Assembly (NCBI GenBank): GCA_043381765.1
Contig: JBHJMP010000665.1
Span: 1 to 23,892, forward strand
DNA: 23,892 nt
Reading direction: 5' to 3'
Origin: Collodictyon triciliatum
Lineage: Eukaryota; CRuMs
Part shown: one piece after another, positions 1 through 18,027 of the stretch
Layout of the letters: each line of letters begins with the position of its first letter
Numbering within the stretch: the stretch's first letter is position 1
Notes under the pieces: generated by a model
Databases searched by the model: none
What the model was told of the DNA's origin: nothing
Seen by the model: only the letters and a program-made list of their open reading frames with translations
Position numbers and translations under genes: made by a program

Positions 1-96
1 TTTTGTTTTGTTTTGTTTTGTTTTGTTTTGTTTTGTTTTGTTTTGTTTTGTTTTGTTTTGTTTTGTTTTGTTTTGTTTTGTTTTGTTTTGTTTTGT
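1..96 (+). repeat. (TTTTG)n microsatellite
   Basis: About nineteen perfect TTTTG units run from the window edge and end in a T/C-rich stretch. The repeat lies upstream of the first visible UFM1 exon, probably inside UFM1 intron 1. It is T-rich in the sense strand of that gene. Confidence 0.95.
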
Positions 97-269
97 TCTT
101 TCCCTCATTTGATTCAAAGTGCTCTCAGCAGCTTCTCTTTATTATGACCTGCTCTTTTTACTTTTATTTTCTTTTTGTTGGATGCTACCTTTTTTTATTT
201 TTATTTTTACTTATTTTATTGATAAAAGCCAACAACTGACTCAATCCCAACTATTTTCTCTTCTTATAG

Positions 270-1186
<917 letters not shown>

Positions 1187-1623
1187 AAAGCATATCGAAA
1201 AGTATAGCATAAACGACCATTTAAATGCGGGCCACATTAATATCGCTTCTAGATAGGAGATACACATTCTGAATCGGTTGATATTGCATAACCTCTCTGA
1301 CCAAACTAAGAAACTAAGAAACTACGAAACAAAGAACCGAAGAACCAAAGAAACAAACAGCATGATGACTCAGAATAATTGAATATAGCCGCCTATTTTT
1401 TTTACTGACTTGTGGAGAAGTTGGTCAATTAGATGGTGTTCCATATTGAACCCCTTTCCATATGATTGGATTTATTCGGGAGTCTCTTCTAATATTGCGG
1501 AAAAGAGCCTCCGGGGTACTCTTGAAGGGAAGTCCCTTCTTCTAATCCTTCAGAACAATATGATTTCATACCGCGTCTTGACAGGTGAATGAAGTTCTGT
1601 AGGCAGCAACACTGAGAATTCCC
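1187..1623. other. Convergent spacer between UFM1 and sorting nexin
   Basis: These 437 bases separate the 3' ends of two convergent genes. I see no conserved coding frame or RNA gene. The 60-residue open frame at 1410-1592 has no recognisable similarity. Both transcripts must terminate here or overlap. Confidence 0.5.
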
Positions 1624-1774
1624 CTAAGAGGAGGATGTGTAATCCACCTTGGCAAGAATGGGAACCAAGGACTCCCAAGCATTAAGCGTCTGAATAGTTT
1701 GGTGTCAGGGGTGGGCATTACAACAAGGAAAATAATCAGTCTACATAAAAAAAGAAAAAAAAAGAAAAAAAAAG

Positions 1775-1835
<61 letters not shown>

Positions 1836-3113
1836 NNNNNNNNNNNNNNNNNNNNNNNNNNNNNNNNNNNNNNNNNNNNNNNNNNNNNNNNNNNNNNNNN
1901 NNNNNNNNNNNNNNNNNNNNNNNNNNNNNNNNNNNGAGAAAGAGAAAGAGAAAGAGAAAGAGAAAGAGAAAGAGAAAGAGAAAGAGAAAGAGAAAGAGAA
2001 AGAGAAAGAGAAAGAGAAAGAGAAAGAGAGAGAATAAATTAATACATCCAACATATTTCTAAAGTAACTAGACAAACCTTTTTGTGGTGGTCAATCTGTG
2101 AGTTTGTATACTCTTCCAAGATAGTTTTGAAATCGCGAATCTTATCAGCACTAAAATGTCTTATTTCCGTGATCAAATCAAGGCATACAGTGTCATAATC
2201 AGTGCGTGCCTTCTCCAAAGCCGCATCGATCTAGCAAATAAAGGCATAGCCACGGGTGAGATTACGATATGATATTCAGAGATGCATAATAGTGTATGGA
2301 TATGACATCGAGTACAATACTTGGGCAATCTTCTCATCAATTTTTTGAATTCGTTCCTTGCGGGCTGTTTCCGGGTCGGAATGCTGAATCTCACTGATGG
2401 CCAATTCCATTCGGGAAACAAACGATGACCACGTAGACCTTGTCGGGGTGTCGGTTCTTGGGACTCTATTATATTGTGCAAGGGGTTTATGACCAAGCTA
2501 CTGATATAGAATAATAATATACTTCTAATGAAAATTTGAAGATGCTTAATCCATGATTAAATAAAGGGTTGGCCTCATATATCCTTGTTTTCATGAACGG
2601 TACAGTTAAATGGAATAATCTAACCCGCGAAGTTCGTTTTCAAGCTCGGCGCGTTCTTGCTTCTTTTCATAAAGTTCACCTTCGAGCGACTCAACCAAAG
2701 CTTGAGCATGGTCTCTCTTCTTCTGAACAATCTAGATATACATAATGGGAGTTTCGTCTTACTTCTATTTTCTTTCTTAAATATTCGGGATGGCCAAAGA
2801 TAAGCCAAAAAACAAAAGAAAACAAAAGAAAACAAAAGAAAACAAAAGAAAACAAAAGAAAACAAAAGAAAACAAAAGAAAACAAAAGAAAACAAAAGAA
2901 AACAANNNNNNNNNNAGAAAACAAAAGAAAACAAAAGAAAACAAAAGAAAACAAAAGAAAACAAAAGAAAAACAATTCAAGAGACATAAAATAGGAGACG
3001 ATTCAAACGATTGAATCATTTGAAGTGACAACCTTGATACTATCAACGAAAAGGATGTACTCCTTCACCGGGTCTTGGAAAGTGATATCGTCATAAAATG
3101 CCTGGGATGCAAA

Positions 3114-3212
<99 letters not shown>

Positions 3213-5138
3213 TTATGTAGTGATTGGTTGGAAACCATTTCAGAATGATTATATACCATCTATAGCGACGCTATTCTGCGTTGAGGAAAATGTGTAAGTG
3301 GGCTGAATCTAAGCAAACAAAATACCTCTGATGAAAGAAACTTTGACGTTTGCTCAAAGATGCGCCCGGTACCTCCGAGAGAGTCACTTAAGGCGATTTC
3401 AGAGTCGCTGAGCAAGAGAAGAGAAGCAGCAATCTCCCCAAAAGCAGCCGAAAGCTCTTTATTGTTTTGATATAGTATGTAAAGTAGAGCAATTTAATTT
3501 GATCTTGTGATAAATAAACGAGGAGGCTATCTCAAAGTTGGAACCAGATAAAACTCACAAATCGGAATATTTTTATGATCTGCGCAAGAAAATTAAAAAC
3601 AACACACCTAATTTCAGCTTTTGCATTTTTTGTAAACCCTTCTCTAATGCAACCAGACGATCGTTAAAGTCATTTACGTAGTGTCTCAGATTTTCAAACT
3701 TCTCATCAAGATTTTTCAGCTTTGGCGTCGTAAGGCTCTTGACCATGTCTATATGAATAAAGATAGAGAAATTAATCGCTCGCTCGATAATTGGGGACAT
3801 AAATTCGAAAAATAAACACAATTACTGGAATATTATTTGATTTGGAACCTCCAATATTGTCAAATACATCTTCTTCCTTTCCAACTTTCACGGTCTCTAG
3901 AGCCTACATTGTTGATTAGACAATAGCCAAGATATTTTCATAAAAATACAGATTTACAATTCCAAAAACAAAACAGTTTTATAATTTTCATGTTAAAACA
4001 CGATAGACTCATGCTAAAAGTGCACTGTGCAAACAAGTGCATTACCCATGATTTAGCCTCAAGGAATGTGTGAAAATCATCATGTTCGCGAAGGCGAGGA
4101 TGGATACTGACGCGCATCAAAAACTTTTCCAAAAAACGTCGTCTCTTTTCCATAAACTCGGGACTTAGACGATCGAGATACTCTTAACACAATTAAATCA
4201 ATATTAGAGTGCTTAAATCAAAGAAAAAACCAATATTCGAGTGAAACGAATGAGCAACCACTCGCTCAACATAAACGTCATTATTTTCCGGATTCCATTT
4301 TCTAATCTCAAGGTCATATTCATTTAATACAAAAGGATTGTGAAGATGTCCAAAAATATAACAAACCCATTCTTTGTTTCTCCGGAAGCGGAGGAACAAG
4401 AACAGTCGGGAAAGCTTTGACAAGCTGATTTCGGAGCCAAAGGAAATCGCGGTATCTTCGACGTACGAAGAAATCTTCTAAGGCAAAGACATCCCAATTC
4501 GACTGATAGATAAATATAACATTAGTAGAATGATGGCCCGGAAACGCATTTTTATTTATTTATTTATTAACGAAATAGTAGAACTATCACAATTTAGTAA
4601 TACCTTTGTAGTGATTCGGTATGACGCATAAGAGGATATCTGATGATCCTCTCCATGGCGCTCTAGGTCAAACAGATATATTATGATGAGGGTAAATGAG
4701 CCGATGTTGAAATTTTTAAAGACTGCTACCCATATAAGCAGCTCATGAAAAAGGGAGCCTGGAAAGTGTTCTCTCATGAAACTTTTTTCTATTTAGATAC
4801 AATATTTACCAGGGTCATCCACAACAATTGTGATAAATGCGCCATGCGAGTGAGGTAGGATAGCGACAGGTGCTTGTGATGCCTCCTGGCTCACCTCCTA
4901 CGCATCAAACAAAAATATCCATTTTTTTTTTTGAGGGTTGAAGGTACTTCAGAATGCAAAAAAAAAGCATGAAAACAAGGGTATATGCACCACACAAACA
5001 ATAAACAGTCACAATAAAGTTACAGACATATGGCTAGGCGCGACGTCTGCTATCAATGGAGAGTATAGGAAGAAATCTATAGTAAAACGAAAGTCCAACC
5101 TGACTAATTGCAACTTCCTCTTCGCCTGGGATAGACAT
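1624..5138 (-). CDS. PX-BAR sorting nexin (SNX4/SNX7/SNX30-like)
   Basis: This is a peripheral endosomal protein that binds phosphoinositides through PX and bends or tubulates membrane through BAR, acting in recycling and possibly autophagy. Thirteen exons: 5138-5100, 4897-4810, 4662-4604, 4502-4367, 4182-4046, 3903-3849, 3748-3608, 3456-3326, 3101-3033, 2731-2625, 2465-2321, 2230-2078, 1689-1624. They total 1326 nt (441 residues), and every junction keeps phase. The PX domain covers about 34-155: ISSYASYRITTK, then VRRRYRDFLWLR (the Arg-Tyr PI3P-binding pair at 78-79), VPPLPEK at 98-104 and the basic EKRRRFLEKFL. The helical BAR region covers about 175-440 and ends NAWESLVPILAKVD before TAG. 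The short N-terminus, FLEAKSW, the YILFVDSIKIVQKKRD helix and the WESL tail resemble SNX7/SNX30 and SNX4/Atg24 more than SNX1/2. The exact orthology within that group is unsettled. Confidence 0.92.
1746..2031. repeat. Poly-A/(A)nG tract, 100-N gap and (GAGAAA)n hexanucleotide
   Basis: An A-rich tract with scattered G runs into an assembly gap (1836-1935, exactly 100 N, so probably of unknown length). About sixteen GAGAAA units follow. All of it lies in the last intron of the sorting nexin (1690-2077), where the sense strand reads TTTCTC. Confidence 0.95.
2806..2972. repeat. 10-mer tandem repeat (AACAAAAGAA)n
   Basis: A near-perfect 10-base unit repeats about sixteen times, interrupted by a 10-N gap at 2906-2915. 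It lies in the sorting nexin intron 2732-3032. Because 10 is not a multiple of 3, all three frames stay open, which produces artefactual low-complexity frames. Confidence 0.95.
3115..3213. repeat. (AAT)n trinucleotide repeat
   Basis: About 32 perfect ATA/AAT units lie in the sorting nexin intron 3102-3325. The sense strand of that gene reads (ATT)n. The poly-leucine and poly-isoleucine frames across it are artefacts. Confidence 0.95.
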
Positions 5139-5690
5139 TGTTTATTGACCTTCTATGGAATAGGCCCCCTGACGCGGTGACGGAATCTAAGGTAAACCCA
5201 CAAAAAAATGGTTCAAAGACAAACCTTTTCTTACCTTGCCAATTATTTTTTTTAAGAGTGTAGAAAAAAACAAGCACTCTTGAGGCAGAACCAGATATAA
5301 GAATACCGCTTCAATCCGATCCAGCATAATAAAACCAAATAAAATACACCAGAGGAGAAAAAAAAAAGCCTGGGATGCCGCCCGGAGTCAAGCAAGTCGA
5401 ACTGCCCATAACCAAAAAACAGAAACAGATCATGTATAAATGAAAATCACTTTCTTTCACAAGTTTTTTTTTTAAAAAAATAAACGGAGTTGGCCAGAGC
5501 GATTCTCAGCCTTGTCCAAACAGCCGCCGGGCCTCGCGCTTTGAATCATATTGATCGCTATTCAGTGATTACTCTTTGAAGAGAACGAAAACGTGCCGTT
5601 GTTTCTGAACGGATCAAAACACAAAGCGAGCGAAACGAAAGCAGCGGCAGACTTGACGGCCAATAGTGACGTCACAAATACAGATACGGT
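5139..5690. promoter_or_regulatory. Upstream region of sorting nexin with CCAAT and CRE boxes
   Basis: This is the 5' flank of the sorting nexin start. A GC-richer patch at about 5490-5690 carries a CCAAT box at 5660-5664 and a perfect palindromic TGACGTCA (CRE/ATF-type) at 5667-5674. Both are seen in the sequence; their use is inferred. They could serve the sorting nexin on the minus strand, the small candidate gene starting at 5691, or both. Confidence 0.35.
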
Positions 5691-5969
5691 ATGAATGCAT
5701 CGAAACGCGTATTCCACTTATACCAAGCGCGTTTGGCAGACATAGATACAAGAGGATTTATTCGCCAGTATTACGATGATACCACGACAATAGGGACAGT
5801 GATTTTCTTCCTGCCTTAATATTCATTCAAAAAGAAGATGTTTTTATTTTCTGAGGGTTTTTTTTTTTTTTTTTTTTTTGCTTTATCTTGTGCATAGAAA
5901 CTGGTAAGGTACTCTGTTCGGGCTGATATGTCGAAACAGGGTGCAGAAACGGAACTTGTAAGTCGTTAA
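5691..5969 (+). CDS. Possible small two-exon gene, unknown function
   Basis: An ATG at 5691 opens a 36-codon exon (5691-5798). A donor-like GTGATT, an intron with an 18-20 T tract and the acceptor TGCATAG follow, then a 24-codon exon (5898-5969) ending in TAA. The phase is zero on both sides and the product would be 59 residues. The sequence is charged, with FIRQYYDD in exon 1 and RYSVRADMSKQG in exon 2. I do not recognise it. The CCAAT and CRE boxes sit just upstream. The donor is weak and the frames are short, so it could be chance. Confidence 0.25.
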
Positions 5970-6241
5970 TTCACAAATGAAAGCTCAATAATTTCAGACT
6001 TTTTTAATGTATCGAATAAAATATTGGGGGAAAATATAATTATTCTTTTCGTAGGTAATTAAATTATTTATATAATGAGCAAGTAACCAATTTTTTTTGA
6101 TTCGAATATTCATAACCAATCAATCCTTTGGTAAAATGTATTTTGCCTTGCAAAAAGTTGGCGGAGGTGTGTATATGAATATTCTGGCCTTTTGATGGCT
6201 ATTTCTCTCTTTTTTTTTGTCTCAAACAAAATACAAATGAT
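5970..6241. other. AT-rich spacer
   Basis: This stretch lies between the possible small gene and the 3' end of the coiled-coil gene. I see no coding signal here. Confidence 0.5.
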
Positions 6242-8385
6242 TTATTGTTCATAATCGTAGCGATATTTTCCCTGAAGAAGCTCTGCATACTCTAGTGATT
6301 ATTCTTGGTATTTAGAAAACGAGTCACATACAAAAATAATAAAATAAAATAAGTGGGTGTACATAGCAAGAAATGGATGATTACTTTGGAACTATGTAAA
6401 ATATAATATAATCTAGGCAATAGATTGTTTGAGCTAAACCTTGAATATCGTCGAATGAGTAGCCGCCTTCGAATGTATAGCTTCCATGCAGACTTTGAAT
6501 GTCCTGCATTTCACTGCTCCGATTGGATAGTGGGCGCGACTGATGGTCGACGGAAGGACTCCGTCGGTGTGACTGCAGGTCCGAATTTCTCATGCGCAGC
6601 CTCTTTTCTAACTCAGATACAACACCGTTCCCTGTGTCCCGTGCATAGGAAATCAATGGGTCGGGTGTGCCATACCTCAGACTCTGTATGTGTTCTTTAG
6701 ATTCATGCGGGTCTTTCGCAGGACTTCGCGAGGTTCCTCGGTTTGTTGGTGTTACAGAAACGCTAGGATCTGAAATGAGATTCAGTGTGAAAAGATATAT
6801 ATATATTTGTGTTGAAGATATAGGTTCATATTGATAACACACTCCCTCGATTTTATCTTATGATAGTAAAAAAGGAAAAGAATGTCAAACATACTATTCA
6901 GAAGATAATTAATCCATTTCTATAAAACCGAGACAGCACGATATTACCCTTTTTGACAACCAGCCTTTTTCCATTCTCATCTAGTCTCAGAGTTCCTTCG
7001 ATAGACAACACAGTTTGGCATGACACATCCTTGAAAAGTAAGGTTCATTAAGGATACATAGATGACAAAAGAGGAGACGCGTCAAAATGCGTCACTTATT
7101 TATGGTTCCTCATGAAATGTGAGGTGGATGTAAATAGCTTACTCGCCCCACTTTCTTATCTGAAGACCTCAAATGCTTCGCAGATGCTAAAAGTTTTTGT
7201 TCAATCTTGACTATATAATCGTTCTTGGATTTTACCTCTTGTTCCAACTATTCGCATTCAGAAAGCCAATTTAGTTGACTTTTTTAAAATTTAATTTCTC
7301 GTTTTTACTTTGCTGCTGCTAGATTAATACTTTCCCACGCTCATGAAGCAGCCATTTGATTCTTCGCACACACCCCAATAATTCGTTTGTCTTGCAATGA
7401 AAAAAAAAAGAAAAAAAAGAGAGAGATTTGGTTATATATTAAAATTTCAGATAGAAATTCTGAATAAAAATATTGATATCGACAAATTCAAGATTAAACC
7501 TGTGCCTCCATTTTCCCTTTTAATTCCTTTATTTCTTGGCGTTGACGATTGTGCAGACCAGCATTTTTCTCCATTAATCTAACAAGATAACTCATAAGAT
7601 AAAAAAAGAGAAATTCAAAGACATCAAACTATTATTTGCTTCATGACATATATATATATATATATCCATTATGTCAGGAGGCTCGAACTTGTCTGCCAAC
7701 GCCTTAGTGGATTTGAGGTCTTCTTGTGTCTTTATTANNNNNNNNNNNNNNNNNNNNNNNNNNNNNNNNNNNNNNNNNNNNNNNNNNNNNNNNNNNNNNN
7801 NNNNNNNNNNNNNNNNNNNNNNNNNNNNNNNNNNNNNNNNNNNNNNNNNNNNNNNNNNNNNNNNNNNNNNNNNNNNNNNNNNNNNNNNNNNNNNNNNNNN
7901 NNNNNNNNNNNNNNNNNNNNNNNNNNNNNNNNNNNNNNNNNNNNNNNNNNNNNNNNNNNNNNNNNNNNNNNNNNNNNNNNNNNNNNNNNNNNNNNNNNNN
8001 NNNNNNNNNNNNNNNNNNNNNNNNNNNNNNNNNNNNNNNNNNNNNNNNNNNNNNNNNNNNNNNNNNNNNNNNNNNNNNNNNNNNNNNNNNNNNNNNNNNN
8101 NNNNNNNNNNNNNNNNNNNNNNNNNNNNNNNNNNNNNNNNNNNNNNNNNNNNNNNNNNNNNNNNNNNNNNNNNNNNNNNNNNNNNNNNNNNNNNNNNNNN
8201 NNNNNNNNNNNNNNNNNNNNNNNNNNNNNNNNNNNNNNACATCTTGAGTGTGTGAACCTTTACGGCTCTGTGAAAGCGCTCATCAAAACCTGCTGATCAC
8301 TCCAACGCGTCCGCGATTCATCCCAGCGTTTGCCTTCATCCATGGTCAACAGATCCATCCTTTGCTGCCATGTGTATCCAAGCAT
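6242..8385 (-). CDS. Coiled-coil, serine-rich protein of unknown function (part hidden by gap)
   Basis: I do not recognise this protein. Visible exons are 8385-8290 (start ATG), 7729-7689, 7578-7500, 7390-7331, 7247-7143, 7029-6948, 6769-6440 and 6291-6242 (TAA). All visible junctions keep phase with GT-AG ends. The 501-N gap at 7738-8238 lies between exons 1 and 2 as seen here and may hide more. The N-terminus is Trp/Arg-rich. A charged helical stretch follows (EDLKSTKALADK, RQRQEIKELKGKMEAQ, EQEVKSKNDYIVKIEQKL), typical of a coiled coil. A short segment around GTLRLDENGKRLVVKK comes next. Then comes a 110-residue low-complexity Ser/Arg/Pro region with a second short helix (SELEKRLRMRNSDL), and a tyrosine-rich end (KYRYDYEQ). 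The architecture suggests a cytoskeletal or scaffold role, but that is only a guess. Any further exon in the gap would change its length. Confidence 0.75.
7647..7665. repeat. (AT)n dinucleotide repeat
   Basis: A short perfect TA/AT run lies in an intron of the coiled-coil gene, just downstream of the donor that ends exon 7729-7689. Confidence 0.85.
7738..8238. other. Assembly gap (501 N)
   Basis: Undetermined bases inside the coiled-coil gene. The flanking exons are both phase 0 at this junction, so the gap may be intron only or may include whole exons. Confidence 0.99.
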
Positions 8386-8806
8386 ACGCGCGGGAAATGG
8401 TGTTAGTAATGTTACGCGTTGTTGCTTGGGAGAGTTTATATACGAAGAAAAAGAATAAAAAAGAAAAAAGAAAAATGAAAAATGAAAAAAGAAAAAAGAA
8501 AAAAAGAAAAAAGAAAAAAGAAAAAAGAAAAAAGAAAAAAGAAAAAAGAAAAAAAGAAAAAAGAAAAGTGGCGTGTTTTTGATTTCCTAGTGGATTTATA
8601 TTCGCAAAACGTATATGTTTTATTGGACTTGAGGCTCGTGGAGTTCGGAGGTTAACACAAAGAATCGTTCCCTGCTTCCTTGCAGAAAGAAAAAAAAGGG
8701 AGGATTCGAGAGTGAGAATGAAAAAAAAGAACAGAAGACAGCAGCGGGAGAAAAGAGCGGGGGGCTTTTTTTTGAGCGGACGGGTGTTGTGTTTTGCTTA
8801 TGACTG
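8386..8806. repeat. Spacer with (GAAAAA)n repeat between coiled-coil and YME1-like genes
   Basis: This 421-base spacer is downstream of the protease stop and upstream of the coiled-coil start, both on the minus strand. It carries an impure GAAAAA/GAAAAAA hexamer tract at about 8445-8568, which reads TTTTTC in the sense of both genes. No gene is visible. Confidence 0.85.
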
Positions 8807-15051
<6,245 letters not shown>

Positions 15052-15832
15052 CGGGGTTCGCTTTGGGTGGCACGAAGAGCAATCATGCAAGAACAAAAAG
15101 GTAAGCAAATAGGAAAGAGAATTGAGTAAAAGGGTTAATTTAGGCAACCCCTTTGCGATAGAGAGAGAGAGTGATAGAGAGAGAGGAAAAGAAAAAAAGG
15201 AATATGGAGGACAAGTTAGCATGGGTGCGGAACTGTTGTTCCTTTATAGGTAAAGAAGGTAAAAAAAAAGAAGGTAAAAAAAAGGTAAAAAAATAAATAA
15301 ATAAAAAAAGGAATAAAGGAATAAAAGATAAAGAGGCAAAGCAAAGCTACGAGAGCAGACACCTCTTTAATTAGAGGACGAGGGCTCAACACCCAGCGCG
15401 GCCCACAGAGCAGTCGAAGATTCCGTGGTTTATGGGAGATCGAGATTCAGAAAATTGCAATCAGAGCAGCAAACACGGCTGCGTGCATCCAGTATGAAAG
15501 TGTATTGCGATTGAAGAAATGTGTTTTCATTTATATCTAATATAATTAAATATGTAATAAAGACTCAATCAAATCATTTTATGAATCAAATATTACAGAA
15601 TAAGCGGCTCATTTCAATAAACATTATATTTTCCATATTTAATTTTCTCGATGAAAAACGCCTGCGATTGCAACTTGTATTGATCAGTGATCATCAACCG
15701 ATGGCACCAGAGACCGCGCCACGCAGGTGACTTCCCGGCCGGATGCTGCGGGCCATTTGTATCCCCTCTAACAAAAGACATCATGATATGCAACCCAACT
15801 ACCATCATTACATTTAACTCGATCACATCAGA
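15052..15832. promoter_or_regulatory. Divergent promoter region, YME1-like and AP-3 sigma
   Basis: This spacer of about 780 bases separates the proposed protease start (minus) from the AP-3 sigma start (plus), so it must hold both promoters. It contains a GATAGAGAGAGA patch at about 15157-15184, GGTAAAAAAAAG repeats at about 15250-15300 and a GC-richer block at 15370-15480. I see no convincing gene; a small minus-strand candidate is discussed under rejected items. Confidence 0.4.
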
Positions 15833-17046
15833 ATGATCAAGTGTGCTTTTATTGTAAACAACCATGGAAAGCTTCGTATGGTGCGCTTCTACGAGCCGAT
15901 GGTGAGCCCTTTCTTTTCTTTGCTTTTCGTTCTGTACGTGCTTGTAATTGTACAAGACTACTTTGGACAGACAGACAGACAGAAAAGCACAGTTGGTGTC
16001 TAAACCCAAAGAATAGCACGGTAGCCTCTGGGAAGTAAAACTGAAATGCTGACTCGTGTTGCAGGCCGACGACAAACAACAGCAGATCGTGATGGAATGC
16101 TACCAGAAGATCTCCAAACGCAGCGATCGTGTTTGCAACTTTGTGGAGGTAAATTGTGCGATGATTATACTATATCCCCAACAACGAGTCTCAACTGATA
16201 ACGCTTGCCGGTTTTGCATGACACCCATCAGGCTTTTTTTTTTTTAAAGAAAATATAATATAATATAATATAATATAATAAAACTTCACAACCAATTGGC
16301 CTTTCGTGTGCACAGAGCTCTCACTATGATACACTTGTCAGGGCGATTAATCTAACACTATGCTCCTAATATAATCAAAAACTCTGTCCAAAGGGCGGGG
16401 CACTGCTTGGGAAGGACACAAAGATTATTTATCGTCACTATGCCACACTCTACTTTGTCTTTTGCGTTGACTCAACAGAGAGCGAGCTGGGAATCCTCGA
16501 CCTTATCCAAGTATGAATCCTGCTGTTTATTATATCATTTAAGCACATAATTCATCTTTTTTTAATTTCACATCATCGCTGACGGGGAGCGTATTTTAGG
16601 TATTTGTGGAGACACTTGATAAATGTTTCGAGAATGTTTGTGAGCTGGACTTGATCTACCACTACGACAAAGTATGAACCGCAGCCCTGGATATACCTTT
16701 AGACATCGATACAATCGTTCCGTCTTTCTTTTCCCTTTTTTGTCTATCTCCATCCAGTCACATATGTTTCTCATTTTTCTTATCAACAGATACACTACAT
16801 CCTGGACGAAATCATCATGGGCGGTTAGTAAAGCGTGAAAAGATGAATGCATAATCTTATCAATTATGCCCAAAGTTTATTGGTTGATATATGAAAAATG
16901 TAATACTGTATTATGTAGGAATGGTGCTTGAGACAAGCATATCCGAAATTTTCAGTGCCGTTGACGCACAAAACAAAATGGAGAATGTGCCTCTCACCAG
17001 GTCTGCATCAATCAGCGGAAGCGCAGGCACAATCAAACGTTCCTGA
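15833..17046 (+). CDS. AP3S: AP-3 adaptor complex sigma subunit
   Basis: This is the small subunit of the AP-3 adaptor heterotetramer (delta, beta3, mu3, sigma3), which sorts cargo from endosomes or Golgi to lysosomes and related organelles. The sigma subunit helps form the dileucine-signal pocket with delta. Six exons: 15833-15901, 16065-16148, 16394-16510, 16600-16671, 16790-16823 and 16919-17046, totalling 504 nt and 167 residues; all junctions keep phase. The protein opens MIKCAFIVNNHGKLRMVRFY. It then shows KQQQIVMECYQKISKR, VCNFVE, IIYRHYATLYFVFCVDSTES, ELGILDLIQVFVETLDKCFE, NVCELDLIYHYDK and GGMVLETSISEIF. The VDS-ESELGILDLIQ and CFENVCELDLI segments match sigma-3 better than sigma-1 or sigma-2. 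The length is typical of the family. The short C-terminal tail after DAQNKME is Ser-rich and not conserved. The ATG is the only one consistent with the invariant MIK start. Confidence 0.96.
16252..16282. repeat. (TAATA)n pentanucleotide repeat
   Basis: About six TAATA units lie in AP-3 sigma intron 2 (16149-16393). Confidence 0.85.
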
Positions 17047-17558
17047 GGCGGCTGTGCCCCGAATTGTGGGGCCTGGAATTGGCAGGAACCATACAAAGTG
17101 ATTAAAATAAAGCAAACATACGTGTGATATTACAAAAGATGGATGCAAATCTACCCCGGCCCCTTCCCTCTATCGCAGCGCAGCGTCTTTGGTTGTGGGG
17201 GTGTAAGAAAAGTGTGCCGGTCTACCAGATTCATGGATGATAGAGGACTTCTTATTTCTCTAGGGCACGTTCCGAGCAAATATCTTTTATACTGCACAGA
17301 CTCGTGTTCGCTCTGAATCATGCAGAGCCTTTGATTAAGAATGCAGCTCTCGATATTAGTTTAAGTATGAGCGCGCGTTGGGGTGGCTAAAACGTGAAAT
17401 ACTCGCAAACGGTGGTTGACGTAGCTTTCATTCGAGAAGCAAGCACGAGTCAACATCTGTTCTCAAGTTTTGCTATGTGCTTTGTTTATCGCAAACCAAA
17501 AGATACCAAATAATAAGAATAAGAATAATAAGAATAAGAATAAGAATAAGAATAATAA

Positions 17559-17630
<72 letters not shown>

Positions 17631-18027
17631 GAATAATAATAATAATAATAAGAATAATAATAATAATAATAATAAAAATAATTCGCGTCCTTTGGGAGCG
17701 AAACCTTCTACACTTTTTTCTCATCACCAATCTCTTCGAATAAACTAAAGGAAAGGAGAGAAACCTCTCATATGTCTTCTTTTTTGGCTGATACTTGACG
17801 ATGCAGCCGGTAGCGAATCCCTCTTTAGTTACATAACTAGCACCACTGATTATGAATTCAAGTTGTTTGCATGACTTTTTTAACCCCCACGCAAAACCAA
17901 CAGGCATGAAGCGTTACAGCTTTCGGACTGTTCGCAGAAGTCGAAAGAATCCCTGTCCCTCCACTAGTGCGAGTTGATTTATTTGGCCACCCGATTCAAG
18001 ACAGAACCGCAGCAAGAGGTCTGTGAT
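17047..18027. repeat. Convergent spacer with (AAT)n/(AAGAAT)n repeat
   Basis: These 981 bases lie between the 3' ends of AP-3 sigma (+) and the LRR gene (-). A compound repeat at about 17509-17683 begins with AATAAG units, changes to pure AAT and ends with interspersed AAG. The rest shows no recognisable gene. A 48-codon minus-strand frame ending at a donor-like site near 17764 is noted under rejected items. Confidence 0.8.

Noticed and set aside
1410-1592. 60-residue plus-strand frame in the UFM1-SNX spacer
   Set aside because: No family resemblance, no splice context tied to it, and it lies in a short convergent spacer. Likely chance.
1566-2075. Minus-strand frame of 169 residues with long Phe/Ser runs
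   Set aside because: It is a translation of the GAGAAA repeat, poly-A and Ns inside a sorting nexin intron. Only a different frame at 1624-1689 (NAWESLVPILAKVD) is real coding sequence.
2806-3213. Direct repeats as a possible CRISPR-like array
   Set aside because: The units are uninterrupted microsatellite motifs with no unique spacers, and they sit in introns of a eukaryotic gene.
15361-15400. tRNA-like hairpins in the YME1/AP-3 spacer
   Set aside because: The CCTCT/AGAGG stem has a six-base loop, and the following GGG-CCC hairpin lacks the TTC of a T-loop. There is no acceptor stem.
15395-15784. Possible small minus-strand membrane protein (MMSFVRGDTNGPQ... and a YWMHAAVFAALIAIF tail)
   Set aside because: The two attractive pieces cannot be joined in phase by any donor/acceptor pair I could find. 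The in-frame TAA just before the second piece argues against it.
17473-17907. Minus-strand frame starting MPVGFAWGLKK with a donor-like end near 17764
   Set aside because: After about 48 codons it becomes a translation of the AAT repeat. The first part matches no family I know and no partner exon is visible, though a lone exon cannot be excluded.
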